Source: Lutjanus erythropterus
Taxonomy: Eukaryota > Chordata > Actinopteri > Lutjaniformes > Lutjanidae
DNA length: 64,000 bases
NCBI GenBank assembly: GCA_020091685.1
Contig: CM034607.1
Span: forward strand, 26,285,753-26,349,752
Reading direction: 5' to 3'
In this document: in pieces, positions 1 to 18,479 of the stretch
How positions within the stretch are numbered: the stretch's first letter is position 1
How the letters are laid out: each line of letters opens with the position of its first letter
Made by a program: the position numbers and the translations under genes
The notes under the pieces: generated by a model
Seen by the model: the letters and a program-made list of their open reading frames with translations, nothing else
Told to the model about the DNA's origin: nothing
Databases searched by the model: none

Positions 1-1971
1 ACTGTCATAAAGGAATAAAGACACTAGAAAATATTCACATTTAAGAAGCTGGAATCATATAATTCTTACTTTTTTCCTGAAAAAAATATTCAACAGATTA
101 ATCAATCATTAAAATTGTATTTTTAATGGAGCAATATGGTCCTTCGGAGCAATGGGCTAGGGCTGAGTACCAAACTGCTATCGAGAATTGAAAAATGCCT
201 TGTCATTTCATGCTAAATTTTGATACCTTAGGAATAAATCCCCAATTGTGGTTTATTTTTTAATTTGTGCAGCTGCTTTGAGTGGAAAAAAAAATACCAA
301 GGTGCTGAAACAGAGAACTAAAGACTTGACACAGACAACTCTAACCACATTCTGGTAAACAGATGTCTGTTTCTATGTTACGAAACTGCTGCATAAAAGG
401 GAGAAGAAAATGGAACCAAAGATTTGCACCGTAATGAGTAATGTAATTTTCTTTTCAAGGTTTTGTTCGGTAACAAGTATCGAAGTCAAGGAATCACTAA
501 CTGTATTGGTATAGGAAGGTTTTGAACAATACCTAGCCCTGAATTAGGCATTTGTGTTCGGACTAATGGGCTTTTGGTCCCATGGGATGTTGTTTTTGAC
601 TATTAAGGTTTAAGAATGAAGGGCCCTCAGAACAATGGGCAGTCCCTGCTTGCTGTAGCTTCAAATTCCCCGTACATGGCATGACAGGTATCAATCTTCT
701 CAACTAATCTATCATCTTACTAAGACCGTCATCACACCTGGTTGTTTCCTTTGTGCTTTTGTCTGTGTTTAAAGATGTTAGCCAGATGTACATATTTGGC
801 CTCATCTGTGAAGCCTCACAAAGCCTCTGCCCATAAACTTAGCTTCACTCGTTCTGGTCTGGAGATGCTCAGGGGGTATTTGTTTGGATTAGGGGCATCG
901 TGACTGGCCGGAGACCAGAGTTACTCTGGAGGTGACTGGATCAGACTGGAACCAGCTCCTTCACACTTCACTGAATAAACGCACCACTCATCGAGCCTTC
1001 GTTGCCTGTTTTCAATTTGGGGAAAAAAAAAAAAAACCCACGCTGGCTGCATGGAAAATTTCTCAGAAAATCCACAGAGAATACGCCACGCAGTCACACA
1101 AACATGCCTCATCTCGGATCATCCACATCTTGTTTCGGGAGTTGTTGACGAGGCTCCGGACATGCGAGGCCGCAAATTGGCACAATGCAGCTCGTTGTCA
1201 TCGTCATCTAAACCACTTCACACACTTGATTAACTGGTTTAGTTTCCAGCTGCCACGCTCGATTGATTCTCAGCGGATGTTTTCCAGATGAATATCTCAT
1301 AGTGATAACTGACCTCATGAATTTTTCCGCTGAATTTGCAATTGCTATCGACACTCAGCGGACCACAAACTGGATCAAATTAATAACTTGGTGGTGGCTG
1401 TGCAAGTTGTTTGTTTTATTTATGCTAGCCTGACTGCTTCTATGTAGTTCAACAACCAGTCTCACTCCACACAGAGTTATTGTAGTTTTGTGTTTTCCAT
1501 TGGTTTTTATTTTTATTTAGCTTTTTTTTTTCAATTCAGTTTAGTTTCATTTAGCTTCCAGAGTGGGTTTGCTTGTTTTGTTTTTTTCCCTGTGTAAAAA
1601 TATTATTTATTTTTTATAGTTTCAGGGTTTTTTTAATTATAATATGGGGGGTATTTGTCAGGGTCAAGATTTAAGACGTTCAGAATATGTATTACAATAC
1701 AAACAACACTTTGTGAAGGCAACTGACTCACAGTCACAGCTTCAATAAACATGCACCAATGCCTCCTCGCACTTATTACACTGACAAATTTGACCAAATT
1801 GACATAAACTAAAATGACATTTCCTGTGTATTTTTACTTTATTTGATTTAGTTTTCATAGTACATGATATCATTTCAGTTAGTTTTCGATTTTTGTCAAA
1901 TGTCTAGTGTATATTTAGTTCACAATTTCTTTTATCAGATCTAGTTTTAGATTTTAGTACTGTTTTAGTTA
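1..1971. other. Intergenic spacer, no gene seen
   Basis: AT-rich DNA with scattered homopolymer runs. The longest open frame (932-1291, 119 codons) has no recognisable domain and is not flanked by convincing splice or promoter signals. I see no RNA gene and no exon of a known protein here. Confidence 0.6.
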
Positions 1972-2260
1972 AAGCTACAACAACGGCTTTGTTGGTTTGG
2001 TAAAAACCACAAAATATAACACCACAAATAAAATTTAGATAAAGATCTCCTCCTACTTCATTGCAACTGGCTAACGGACTATTCACTATAACTTTGCAGG
2101 CTTATTTAAACTGATTTCACTGAGAATCTGACCCAGTGGGTATTATAATAACTATAGAAGCAGCTGATCTTCTGTCTGATGGTCTGGTCTGTTTATGTAG
2201 GTCATATAGAGGTATAGATTGTTTCATAATCACTTGAAAACTCCTTGTAGTGGCTTTAAC
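1972..2260. repeat. Dispersed repeat family C, copy 1
   Basis: This block shares a long diverged match with 15677-15919 and 23977-24305. Shared words include ACCACAAAATATAAC, AAATAAAAT and TTTATGTAGGTC. The better copies are bounded by inverted ends close to AAAGCTACTACAAGGA and TCCTTGTAGTAGCTTT, which suggests a short non-autonomous DNA transposon. No coding capacity is visible. Confidence 0.6.
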
Positions 2261-4639
2261 TACAACAACCTTGACTCTAGAATTGAGCTCAAATGTTTTT
2301 TTCCACGCGCCGTCCTTTCATATGATCACAATGTCCTGGCCTTGAACAGAGAAACGGGAACTGCATTCAATAAGGGAAGTCAGCACTGTCCACTGATTCA
2401 TGATGTTTGGCCTTCAGCTGCTGTTGGTGAATGAGAGTCTGGTGTTCTGAATGAAAATGTCTTTTTTTAATCTGCTTCCTCTCGACAGAACTGTTACAGT
2501 TTCAGTATCACACAGGAAACCTGCTATATAGAGCGGTTTGAGTCATTTTCAAGCAAAAATGTCAAAACATTTGCTGTTTCCAGCTTCTTAAATATGAGGA
2601 TTTGCGACTTGTGACAGTAAATGAAGAGTCTTTCTGTTTAAAATCGATGGCCGGGCAAAAGAAGCAATTTGAAGACGCCATTTTTCACTTTTTTTTGGCA
2701 TTTTATAGAAATGTTTAATCCAATACTGAAAAGAACCAGCAGTAGGACTGTAACAATACAAAAAACTCACAGCATGATAAAATAAGGGCTGCATGGTATG
2801 AATTTGGATATTGCACTTGGCCATACTGTGATTTCAATAATACTATGATGATTCTAATAGTTTTTCTTTCAGTAAAATGAAAATTGTGACGTGAAAATCA
2901 TAATTTCCACTATTGCAATCCCAATTTCAGTCAAAATAATCGCAGTGCATGACTTTTTTCACTATATTGTGCAGCAAAATAATTAAATAAAATAATAAAC
3001 AATGTAATATCACAGTAAATATTGGCACAGTACAGTACAGAACTGAGACATTTTTTATTGCGATAATTATAGTCTATATATTGTTGCATCAGTAGGTTAA
3101 TTTATAATGAAAATAATCATTAGTTGCAGAAATATGATGTTAGATTGGAGGGTAAAACCAGAGTGCATCAGGAAAAAAGCTCATCTAACCATCATGATAG
3201 TAATTATAGCAGTAATAGCAGTCACATTAATATAATTAATAGAGGCTTTATGGTTCAAAATAGGCAGGATCATCCCTCTTGCTTGGCAACAAATTAAAGT
3301 AATGCATCGTTTGTAATAATTTGGCAGCAGTGCACGTCTGAGTCATCACATAAGAGAGAAAACATTTCTTTCTGCTTTATTATCAGATGAAGCAGGCGCA
3401 TGAGCAGTCATCTAATCCTCCGTGGAGAATGAGAAAAATAAAAAACACAGCTCATCTCCTGCCTGGGAAATTCAGGAGGGAAACAAAGACGGTTGTAATT
3501 CTAACTCTGCTTTCATGAGCCAAAATCTGCTCCCACTCGCTGGGGGCCCGAGGCTGCACTGCGACGCTGCCTGTCGGACTGGACCGCCACCTCCAGTCTG
3601 CGTCTCTGCGGTTCTCTGTATGAGTAATAATAAGTGCCAGGAGTGTGTGAGAGAACGATGCAGGCGGCAGGCTCGAACAGAGGAGAAGAACCGGAGGGAG
3701 ATGTGATTTTTTGCGGAGATCTGACTGTGTGGGTGTGAGACTCACAAGGCCGTGATCGTTCCTGAGAGCTGGTCAACAAGACCCACATTGTAATTAGAGA
3801 TCCTCCATCCTCGTTAGCCCGCAGCCTTCCTGCCAGCCCTACAGTTGGTCACCGAGGACCTGTCTTTTTGCCTGTATGACTCATTCATCCACCTTCTGCT
3901 GCCTCCTACACTGGAAGCAGGCAGCACGGCAGGTAGAGGACTAGCTTCTCGTGTGTGACCGTGATACTAGACTCAAATAGCTAAAGCATCCAGTTTTCTG
4001 ACAAATAAATACTCGGAAATCTTTGAAAACCTCAGAGGATTGTTTAACACCAGTTATCACTGTTCTGAAGGCATTTCCTGTATCCTTAAAGACATTTTTA
4101 AACATCTTGCACAATAAGATTTTTTATCTCTTTCCCAAGTTGCAGCTTTTTACTTTATTTTCTAAAGAAAGATGGTACAGTAGCTGGAAACAGCATATCT
4201 CCTCACTCAATCTGCACATGAACCAGATCATATTCAAAAATATTATTAATAATATAGGTATCTATGAGGTTAAGAAAACAGTTCTCTTCAGTGTCATGAT
4301 TCTTTTTTTTGACTTGATTTTTTTTTATTGCTGAATCGATTTTTATGTATATAAATAACCAGCACCTAGGGCGTTAGCTCAATGCTAACACATCATGAGA
4401 ATTCCCTTTGACACGCTAATGGAAATTAGCATTGTGATCACAGTGATATTGTCTTGGATCAGTCAAATGGATCAGTTTCACTTCACTACTTAATTAACTA
4501 CTTGTGATGTGCACTGTTTTCAGAAATACGATATGCAGTCTCTAGAAGTGTATACTTGCAGAATCACAATACTTAAGAATTGTAGTATATATCAAATCAA
4601 ATTATAGCAATTTCAGCTCATTGTTTAACTGTTTGGCTG
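2261..4639. other. Intergenic spacer with repeat remnants
   Basis: No gene seen. Around 2785-3020 lies a diverged dispersed element opening with GGGCTGCATGGTATGAA and containing TCAAAATAATCGCAGTG. This resembles the common fish 'gggctgcacgatat' repeat and is recognised from recall only. Around 3430-3800 there is a more GC-rich stretch with overlapping short open frames on both strands and no recognisable protein. Confidence 0.45.
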
Positions 4640-4996
4640 AAGCTTTATTCTCTTTGCTCCGGTCGCAGCAGGCAGCTGTTTTCAGAGAAAAGGCTCTAAA
4701 GACGGACTCTACGCTAACTGCTCAGCACCACATTTAGTGATTAGCAGGTGAACATGGTGGAGATTTTAGCTGCTAAAGATCCAGATATTTCCCCTCGGAG
4801 CTGGTGGACCAAAAACCGAGCTAAAAGAGGGTGAATATTGGATTTGCATTCATTAGATGGCTGGAAGCACAACTCGAAATCAGTGATAATTTTGCTCTGT
4901 AAATGCTGGATAAGCAACTGCTTGCTAACAATTGTTAACAATTTCTTTCAGCTGCCCTGAAGTGGCAAAAAAAGCATCACTTATTGCAGGTTTAAG
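4640..4996. repeat. Dispersed fold-back repeat remnant
   Basis: The block with GAGCTGGTGGACCAAAAACC, GAGGGTGAATATTGGATTTG and the end CACTTATTGCAGGTTTAA resembles a non-coding element scattered through percomorph genomes. It is recognised from recall, and only one copy is in this window. Borders are approximate. Confidence 0.4.
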
Positions 4997-7900
4997 GATT
5001 CTGGAAATGCTTTAAGAACAGATGTGTTGTTAAGGAGTCAACACCTCCTCTGGTATGAATTTTTCTAGACAAATTGGATGCTTAGCTCTCCATGTCACGA
5101 ATGAAACACAAGAAGCACAAGCTCGGGTTAATTTTCAATTCTGTTCACACACCGACCAGCAGCCCCAGAGAGAGCCTGCAGTCATGTGGCACCACGCTGA
5201 GGCCGGGCAGTTTTGATCGATGGCACCCTGTGAGAGTTGGAAAGGCTTTTACTGATGAGTGGATGTGGCGGCAGGTGACTCACATGACGGCTTGTCAGCG
5301 AGCAGAAGTCCTGCCGGTCTGCTCAGCATCAATCACACGATTGGACAGGGGGGATGGAAAAGCAGGGCAGCTTTTGTGAAAGTGCTAAATAAAAACGTGA
5401 TTAATCTGGCATGAGGAGGACATTTACAGACAGACGGAAAAAGAAAGCGAAACAATCTCTGATTCATGTTCGGTGCATTTGTAATGATGCATTAGAAACC
5501 TCTACAGAACAGAAACAGGTCTGACTGAATGTGAGACTCCTTTCACACCTCATGATCTATATGTGGGGTTTCTTACACAGAAAAACATCATGTAGAAAAA
5601 GGGGAAATACCGCTTCAGCCAGCTGTGCTTTGCTCGACACCACCTGACTTTCTGTTCCATCACAACACGCAAATCAAAGACAGAAGTGGCAGAGAAATAA
5701 AACTGTTTGAGGGAACTGCCCGTGTCATGTTTATCCTTCATGTTACCAGAAATGACAACATGATGCACCTGAATAATTCAGCCTGGGAGAGCCGGTGTCA
5801 CTGTCATGCAACTGGATCCGGTGTGTTTCTGTGTGTAAACAGAGCTGAAGCTGAGCTCTGGGTGTTTACTCGGGTATCCAGGGTATGACATGATACACTA
5901 CTGTTCCCGCTGGCTCTACACCAGCTTGTTTCTATTTGAGCCCAGATAGAGATCTTCACTTCCTCTTTTAATAATACCAGAACTATCGCTCCTGCGAGTT
6001 CTCACTTCCATTAAATCATGCATGACTGTCACATGTCAATCTGGGGGCAAAACCCAGGAGTTCCCCGCTGTCACGGCTCAGCTGAATGAATCTCTGAGGA
6101 CTAGGGCAGATGTTTTTATGAGAAGTGGTGGAACAAGTTCTCAGATCATTTACTTAAACGTACTACAACGTACTACTAAAACGCAAATATGGCCATTATT
6201 GTCTATTTTTATGTTGTTATTCTTAATGCCTGCCACTTTGTTTGCATACAGACTGAAGACCCTGTTTACATTTTTCCAGGTAAAGTTAAAGTGAGTATTA
6301 TTTAGCCAGTTAAAGACAACAAAGAGGAGATTATTATTTAGCTAATTTTATTTTTGATGATATTTTGTGGTTATGTCAGTGGTAACACTACTGCATTTTT
6401 GCAGAATGACAGTGGATTAATTAATTGGTTGATTGGCAGAAAATAATTTGTGATAAACAACAAACCCAAACATTTGCTGGTTCTGGCTTCTGATTTCATC
6501 TGAAACTAAAAGTATTAGCACAGTGTACTTAAAGTAATAGGTTAAAACACCCACAAAGCTAAAAATAAACACTCTGGCACTTTTGGCATTTTTTCCACAA
6601 TGTTTGCCTGAAAAATAATAAAATAATAAAAACAACAGTTTTAAGTAATTAATTGGCTTCAGCTCAATTAACAGTGCATCATTTTATGGCATGTAAAATA
6701 CTTATCTCTTGATCTGTGAAGTAACTACTAAGAAAAGCTCTTAAATAATTGGTAAGCCATGGTAGGGGATCTAATGCCCTATGAACAAAGGCTGAGTAGG
6801 GCTGTGACGATAACAGCATTACCGTGGTTATGTGACACCTACTGTGAGATCACTGCCGTCATCACTGCAAATCTTATTTTGAAGAATCATTCTCACGTTA
6901 TTCTATCACCCAGTGCATTTGAGATCACAGCACGGATCTATTAATACACCTATGGATCATCACTGTCATAAGACAAGTCAGGAACACAGCCTCTGATTGG
7001 TCTACAACTCAAGGCATCGTGGGATTGCCAGAGGATGGCTAACAACATGCGAAAAACAACAACTGTTTTGAACATGTAAAGAGTGTTAAATACTGACAAC
7101 ATTCAGCATCGGATTCACTATTATGGATTTATTTTACTGCGTCTCTAAAAACACGCTGCAGTTCAAGGCTGGATTACAAAGCTTCTGAAAGTGATTCGGT
7201 CACACCAGAGCCAATGATGTTAAGGTGCAATGCTAGCATTAGCTTAATGTCAGTCTTTCCTGCTCAGCTGTCTTCAGGCCTAACCCCTGTCACTTATCCA
7301 GCAGTTAGGAAACAAGAGATTAAACTTTTCTTGGTCTTGAGAAGCGGCAGGGTTTATTTACTGATGCACTGTAACCTCAACTGTACATTTACTGCCAGAC
7401 TGACAGCTCTCCTCTTGGCCATGGGCATCACCATCACTCTCAGCCTGCTTAAAGGAGCAACATTACTCTTGTAAAAGTATCTTTCAGTAAAGTCCTATAA
7501 AACATAATTCTTTGGGAAGTCACAGTAAATTGTCATTCTGCGGGAATATGTTGCTTTTTCTGAAAAAATCCACACCGTCACAACTCTAAGACTGAGTCTT
7601 TGCTGCAGCAGCCCAAGATCAATTCAAACCTTTGGCCATTTGCTGCAATTCATCTCCCTTTTCCCTCTTCTCTTCCTCTCTTCAGCTACTACTAATATCC
7701 AATTAAGACAACAAAAGACCAAAAAACAATCTTAAAAAAAAACTGCAGTCAGGTAAAAAGTGCAGGATTCCCCCCATAAATATAAAGTTGCACAAAAAGC
7801 CCATATTCTGCTAGTAAATTCCTGTAAATCTTACACACCGGACTTTTAAGTACAATACTTGGATTCTTCTCCACCACGGTAACACAGAGCATCAGTTACA

Positions 7901-8385
7901 CAAGAAATGTTTTTGTCCTTATTCTCTCTCTGCACGGTGAGATTGTTCTGAACTCTCCTCCAAAAGCGATGATTGCTCTGTGAGCGATCTGACGACACTT
8001 CAGTCAGCAGACACCACATAACCCCCGCTCTAAAATCACTATCACTGACTGGAACATTTGCTATGCAGCTCATCCTCCTCCTCAGGCAGTATAGCTTCTA
8101 TCTGCATTATGGCACAGTTATGTAACTTACAGGGTTAGTGGACCACGTCTGTGACAGCTGGACTGATCACTGATTCGGCTTAAATGAGCATGATGTCATG
8201 TGTGATTTCTCTGAATTTACATAATTCCGTCGTGCAAAGTCACCTTTATAACCTTGGCTTCATCGGCAACGGAAATCCACTAATTATTCAGGATGCACAG
8301 CACATGGAGATTTCAGGAAATTGCATGTATTTAAACAAGGGATTGTCCATGCATTGTTACGTTTATGCATTTGCATACCTTCTTC
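4997..8385. other. Intergenic spacer, no gene seen
   Basis: No exon or RNA gene could be supported. The stretch holds repeat remnants. One at 6410-6660 is of the 'gctgcaact...gattaat' type. Another near 6790-6950 opens with GGGCTGTGACGATAACAGC, like a non-autonomous hAT-type element. Short open frames here have no recognisable homology. Confidence 0.5.
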
Positions 8386-8489
8386 TTGGATCACCACAAT
8401 CAGAAACTGCAGTAGATGAGATGCAGCGATTGTGACATACATTTCTCCACATCCTTTCAAAATAAAATGACTGCACGGAGGCTCAGGAA
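8386..8489 (+). repeat. Direct repeat upstream of the SGK gene, copy 1
   Basis: It pairs with 9105-9208 in the same orientation. Shared words include CAGAAACTGCAG, TGACATACATTTCTCCACA and CCTTTCAAAATAAAA. The two copies lie about 719 bases apart, in the 1.4 kb before the SGK start. Confidence 0.75.
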
Positions 8490-9104
8490 CTTATGACTTA
8501 ATAACAGATTTTTATCCCTTTGTCCACATTTATGTGTCAGTAAAATTCCTCTGTTGTAGTTGGTCGAGGTGAGGCCAGTTTAACCATTTTATAGGTTGTT
8601 GGAGAGTTTAATCTATATTTCAATATTTTGTTGTTGTTTAACTAAAAGTCCAAAACAGACAGAGACAAGCAGCAAATTCTCGATCTTTAGAAGCCAGAAA
8701 CAGAGAATGTTTGGCATTTTTCTACAATTTTTTAAGATAAGACATGCAGATTTGTTATTTTTCCTCTTGTTATAAATTGTTTATAGCCTTTGTTAGAGCC
8801 ACTAACTAATATATATAAGAACGTATAGAAACTGCTGCTTGCATTTGTTAAGTATGATGAAAATATTTTGGTAGTAGCAACAAAAAAGCTAATTTTCAGA
8901 AGTATTGCGCAGTATTTGAACATTGCAGTGGCCCTATGACAATTAAATCAGTGGCCCCAAGCAAATTTGAGTTTGAAACCTCTTTTTTAAGGAAGGACAT
9001 GTACATGTAAATGTTATCAGGGCATGAGAAGCTGGAATTTTTAAGATAAGACATCCAGATTTCACATTTTTCTTCTTCTAATGATTCATTTCTATTGGCT
9101 CTAT

Positions 9105-9208
9105 GTGGATCAACACGATCAGAAACTGCAGCAGCTGAAATGCTGCAATCGTGACATACATTTCTCCACAGCCTTTCAAAATAAAACGACAGCAGGGAGG
9201 CTCGAGAG
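9105..9208 (+). repeat. Direct repeat upstream of the SGK gene, copy 2
   Basis: Second copy of the roughly 104-base unit seen at 8386-8489, with scattered substitutions and no large gap. A separate short word, TTAAGATAAGACAT, also occurs twice, near 8732 and 9040. Confidence 0.75.
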
Positions 9209-9385
9209 CAGCCAAAATCAGCCCATTTTTGGTGGTCTGCATGACACCAGAGAAAAAGAGAAAGGACTCTCAGCAGCTCCCGTTCGTGTGATAGTGATTT
9301 CCTCTCACTTAATGACTGACTTTAATCCCTTTGTGTGCGGCGGTGATTACAGTCAGTTGGAGTTTTCCATTCAGAGAAAATGATG

Positions 9386-9415
9386 AAGAGGAGGAGGAGG
9401 AGGAGGAGGAGGAGG
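9386..9415. repeat. GAG/GAGGAG microsatellite
   Basis: An uninterrupted run of GAG triplets about 200 bases upstream of the SGK TATA box. It produces spurious poly-Glu, poly-Arg and poly-Ser open frames in the different reading frames. Confidence 0.85.
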
Positions 9416-9524
9416 TGGTGGGAGATCTTGCCTCCCACCTCCCCCTCCTCCGCCTCTGCGGTGAGCTCTCCTCGTCATCCCCCGCCGCCTGCTGCAGGCA
9501 GAATATGGCTGCAGCGGAATCCCG

Positions 9525-9620
9525 TGACGTCACGCCCCCAGTCACGCAGTTGCCGTGGTTACGCGGATGACGAGAAAATGGGTGTCGCCCTCCTCGAGCA
9601 CCACGTGGTCCGTATATAAA
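9525..9620 (+). promoter_or_regulatory. Compact core promoter of the SGK gene
   Basis: Four recognisable sites sit in 96 bases. A full CRE, TGACGTCA, lies at 9525-9532. An X-box-like imperfect palindrome, GTTGCCGTGGTTAC, lies at 9549-9562 (RFX consensus type). An E-box, CACGTG, lies at 9602-9607. A TATA box, TATATAAA, lies at 9613-9620, about 150 bases before the ATG at 9767. Transcription should therefore start near 9645. A TATA box and CRE fit an acutely inducible kinase gene. The sites are read directly; their use is inferred. Confidence 0.65.
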
Positions 9621-9766
9621 CAGGCGCTGGCAGCGGGCAGCGGCTGTTGAGAGCGGAGCGCCGCGGCTGAGCTCTGCCCGTGTGAACTCATCGATAACTG
9701 ACCGATAGAGCATCACTGAGGAACTATTATTGATTTTTCTTCTTCGCGTCTGTATTGGATATTTAA

Positions 9767-15208
<5,442 letters not shown>

Positions 15209-15676
15209 ACGCCCCACCATCTCTCCTCCTCTGTCACAGGAACTCACATGAACCAGGACAAAAAAAAAGCTCTGGATTGAGAGTCGCATCTTGACTTGAG
15301 GGACCACGCCGGAGCAGCCTGTGTGGAGGGACACAGGCCTGATAAGAGGATCTTTACTGACAAAACAGACATGAACAATCTTGAAGGATCTTGTGCATGA
15401 AACGTGTACAGACGGGAACTCTCATGTTACAACACCACTGGCCCTACTCTTCTGCCTCAACCATCCAACATTAAAATACATGTGTGCCAAGTATGGATGC
15501 ACTCTGGGGTCACGAAACATCGCTCTCGTGAAGTGACATGAAGAGAAGTGCCTGAGGTTCGAAAGGCAGTTTGGAACGGCAGCAACAGCATCATCAAAAA
15601 CTACAAACTCATTTGACTTATTTGGGCTTTTTGACCTGAGCGCTGCCTGTTAGGCTAAGGGTGATGCCTTCTTTAA

Positions 15677-15919
15677 AGCTACTACAAGGAACTTTAATAT
15701 TTTGTTGATTCTGGAGCCCCCTGTGGACAAAAGTGGAAGTGTTCCCACCCTAATAACCACAAAATATAACTTCAAAAATAAAATTATCTGCTTCTTTTTC
15801 AATGGCTAAATGTGATTCGGTGTAACTTGGAATAGAAAAATGTGACCACAGGCTTGTTTCATCTGATTTCATGGAGAACTCAACCCGGTGGCAGAGAATC
15901 TCCTTGTAGTAGCTTTAAA
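15677..15919. repeat. Dispersed repeat family C, copy 2, in the SGK 3'UTR
   Basis: The best-bounded copy. It opens AAAGCTACTACAAGGAACTT and closes CTCCTTGTAGTAGCTTTA, giving inverted ends of about 17 bases. Its interior matches 1972-2260 and 23977-24305 (ACCACAAAATATAAC, TGCTTCTTTTT, ACAGGCTTGTTT). Probably a MITE. Confidence 0.65.
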
Positions 15920-17270
15920 TGTCTACATATGTTTAAACTGTCTATGTTCACAATGCATTGTTATTATTTTCATGTAAACGCTCAATTGCACTTGAGGAAA
16001 CAAGGGTCAAGAAAAGTGAAAATTCAACTTCGGATGAGACAGCTGCATATCTTCCCACTTTTTATTTTCATATCTGTTGTTTAGAGAAATAATGGCATTT
16101 CAGCGTTGTACACTAACAGTCATACTTGGACCAAACTGCTTTAACACAAACACTTTTTTTGACCGGTTTGTCCTCATAAACTGAAGATCAAAGTTTTACT
16201 GTACTGTGTAGGGAAAAAAAGTTACATATTTTATTGCAAAACCAACAGGTTTTCCATGTTTTAACAACCACAAACATTCTTTCTTTACTTTTAAGAAGGT
16301 TCTGCATATATTATAAATGAGTTATAAATGTTTCCTAGTATATAATGATATATATATATATATATGAATAGATTAAATGAAAATTATATTTCCTGTATGG
16401 CAATATATTTTATTTTTTTCCAACTTCTTTTCATTTACAACAGCCAGTGACTGTGTTAATCTATATCTGCTGTTTGCAAACTTAATGAAAGACTCTTATT
16501 GATCAGGAGAGTTCAACCAGCAATAACAGGCCCATCAATGATAGCACATAACTGTATATCAATCCTCTTTCAAATTTCAGTGATTGCTGTTTTATTGCAA
16601 ACACTCCAGACACTCCTGTGATTATTACAAATGTTTTTTGTATTTATGCATCATGTAGAGAAGAACTGTGAATGTCTTGTGCCTGTCCAAGGCGGCCTGA
16701 TCCGTATATATACTGTATGTACATATCTCTTTTCCCTGAACCTCTTTGTCCCCTTTTCTAGAAAATAATCTGTAACAAAGTGCTTCATTAATTTTGAGGA
16801 AGAACCACTAGGTGGAGCAGGCGCTGGCTTTCCCCTAATAGTGTTTAGCCACTGGCCTGCTGCATAATATGGTTCTGGAAAGTGCAATAAAATCTTAAAT
16901 TTTAAAAGAAAAATAATCTAATTCTCTTTAAGCAGAAGTGTAAATTGTCATTTATGACCATGCATTAAGTTATTGAGAGGATCTTCACTCAAACTGAGAT
17001 TGTTCATGACTTTGTTTTGCCCCTTTCAGTCAGTCTCCATATTTTAGACATACAGAGTGCATTTTCAAGCCTGCTGAAAATAATAATAATAATTTAAAAA
17101 AAAATAAGGCAACACACAGTTCTAGATAATTTTCTTCCATATTTGGAAGCATTACTTTTCTGTTTTGTATTTTTTATGTATATTTATTTTCATGCCACTG
17201 CTACTGTATAAAGAAGATAATTTACATGATCAATTGAAATATTGAGATGTAATCTGTGTCAGAAATGGCA

Positions 17271-17276
17271 AATAAA
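17271..17276 (+). terminator. Candidate polyadenylation signal of the SGK gene
   Basis: AATAAA in the context GGCAAATAAATTC, followed by T- and GT-rich sequence (GTGCTGTTTTTGTTTTTT) about 20-40 bases downstream. An alternative AATAAA lies at 16886-16891. Confidence 0.45.
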
Positions 17277-18444
17277 TTCTCTAAATTCAAGGCAATTGTG
17301 CTGTTTTTGTTTTTTCTGGCTACTGATACTACCTTTGCATATTAATTACTTACTACTTTAGATAATCATTTAATAGTATATTTTAGAGCTGCATAGATTT
17401 GTCTGTCATCGAAAGATAATAGTCAATTATTTTTATGATTGATCAATCATTTCAATCATTTTTAACACAAACGTCAAATATTTGCTGTCTCCAACTTGTT
17501 AAATGGAAGGATTTGCTACTGTTCAGTGTCATTTATAATAGTAATTTAAGAGTTTGAGCATTTTTCACTAACTTATTACACTTTATAGACTAAATATATC
17601 AGCTGGTGTTGTTTAGATATAGTATAATATACAGAGTACACAGAAATACACACATTTTTGCAATGTTCTGTAAGATGTTGACACAAAGATATCTAATGGA
17701 GACAGGATTTTTACAATTTAACAATAAACTTTGCTGTTCAAAATGGCATCAGGTCACTGAAACAGTAAACTTTATCAGTATTTTTACTAATTATAAATAA
17801 TTATAAATAAAATTGTAACCATATGGAATAAATTATATGTGAGGGTTAAATCTGAGTTAAGAAAAAAAGATCAAATATACAATATAATATACATATCATA
17901 TAGCATATCAGACAACATATATGTCAATACCAATACAGCTATGATAGATCAATATCAGGCCAATAAGATCGGTCGGGCTCTACTTCCTAACAATTAAAAG
18001 TTTTCTCTTTTTTATACCATGAACATTTTATGGAATTTATGTTTTTGTCTTGATTTTTTAGCCTGTGCTTGATGTTACCTTTTGTCAGTTTTATGTCACG
18101 TAGTCCTGAAGAGAAAATATTTTGTTTCACAATACCTTTTTTGCATTTTAAAATGACAAATGAGCCCAAACCTACACTTAAACTCGATCCCAGCTTAATA
18201 TTAGCCAAACTAATAAAATGAACAAGCTATGTTCTACGTGTTGAATAATTTGTTTGACATCGACATACATTCAATAGAAGTAACACACCGTGAGACAAAG
18301 CTGACAACATTTAACTGGTGGGTTCATCTGTTCAACTAACAAATGTTTGCTGTTTTATCTCCCACCTGTCTGTGTTGATGTTCCGCCACACCTGTCGTCT
18401 CCCGTCGCGCCACAGTAACAACCCTTATGCTGTGAATGACACTG

Positions 18445-18456
18445 TGCGCATGCGCA
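18445..18456. promoter_or_regulatory. NRF-1-type palindrome at the probable eya3 promoter
   Basis: TGCGCATGCGCA is a perfect 12-base palindrome matching the core of the NRF-1 consensus. It lies in a locally GC-richer stretch with no TATA box, about 130 bases before a strong donor (ATG|GTAAGA at 18575/18576). This is the usual arrangement for a housekeeping-type promoter. Confidence 0.55.
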
Positions 18457-18479
18457 GTAGGCCCCGCACATAAAACTTC

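Larger units (their letters stand above)
15209..18439. other. SGK 3'UTR followed by intergenic spacer
   Basis: Two AATAAA signals are good candidates for the SGK transcript end: 16886-16891 and 17271-17276. The 3'UTR would then be about 1.7 or 2.1 kb and would contain repeat family C at 15677-15919. A short TA run lies near 16350. From about 17300 to 18440 I see AT-rich spacer with repeat remnants and no gene. Confidence 0.5.

Noticed and set aside
932-1291. A 119-codon plus-strand open frame in the gene-poor left part
   Set aside because: No domain, no splice or promoter context, composition like the surrounding spacer.
4370-4440. A tRNA-like GGGCGTTAGCTCAATGCTAA word with a downstream inverse
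   Set aside because: No acceptor stem, anticodon arm or T-loop could be built. It is a simple imperfect inverted repeat.
9309-9716. A 135-codon minus-strand open frame with a poly-Ser run
   Set aside because: It is created by the GAG microsatellite and crosses the SGK promoter and TATA box. No family resemblance.
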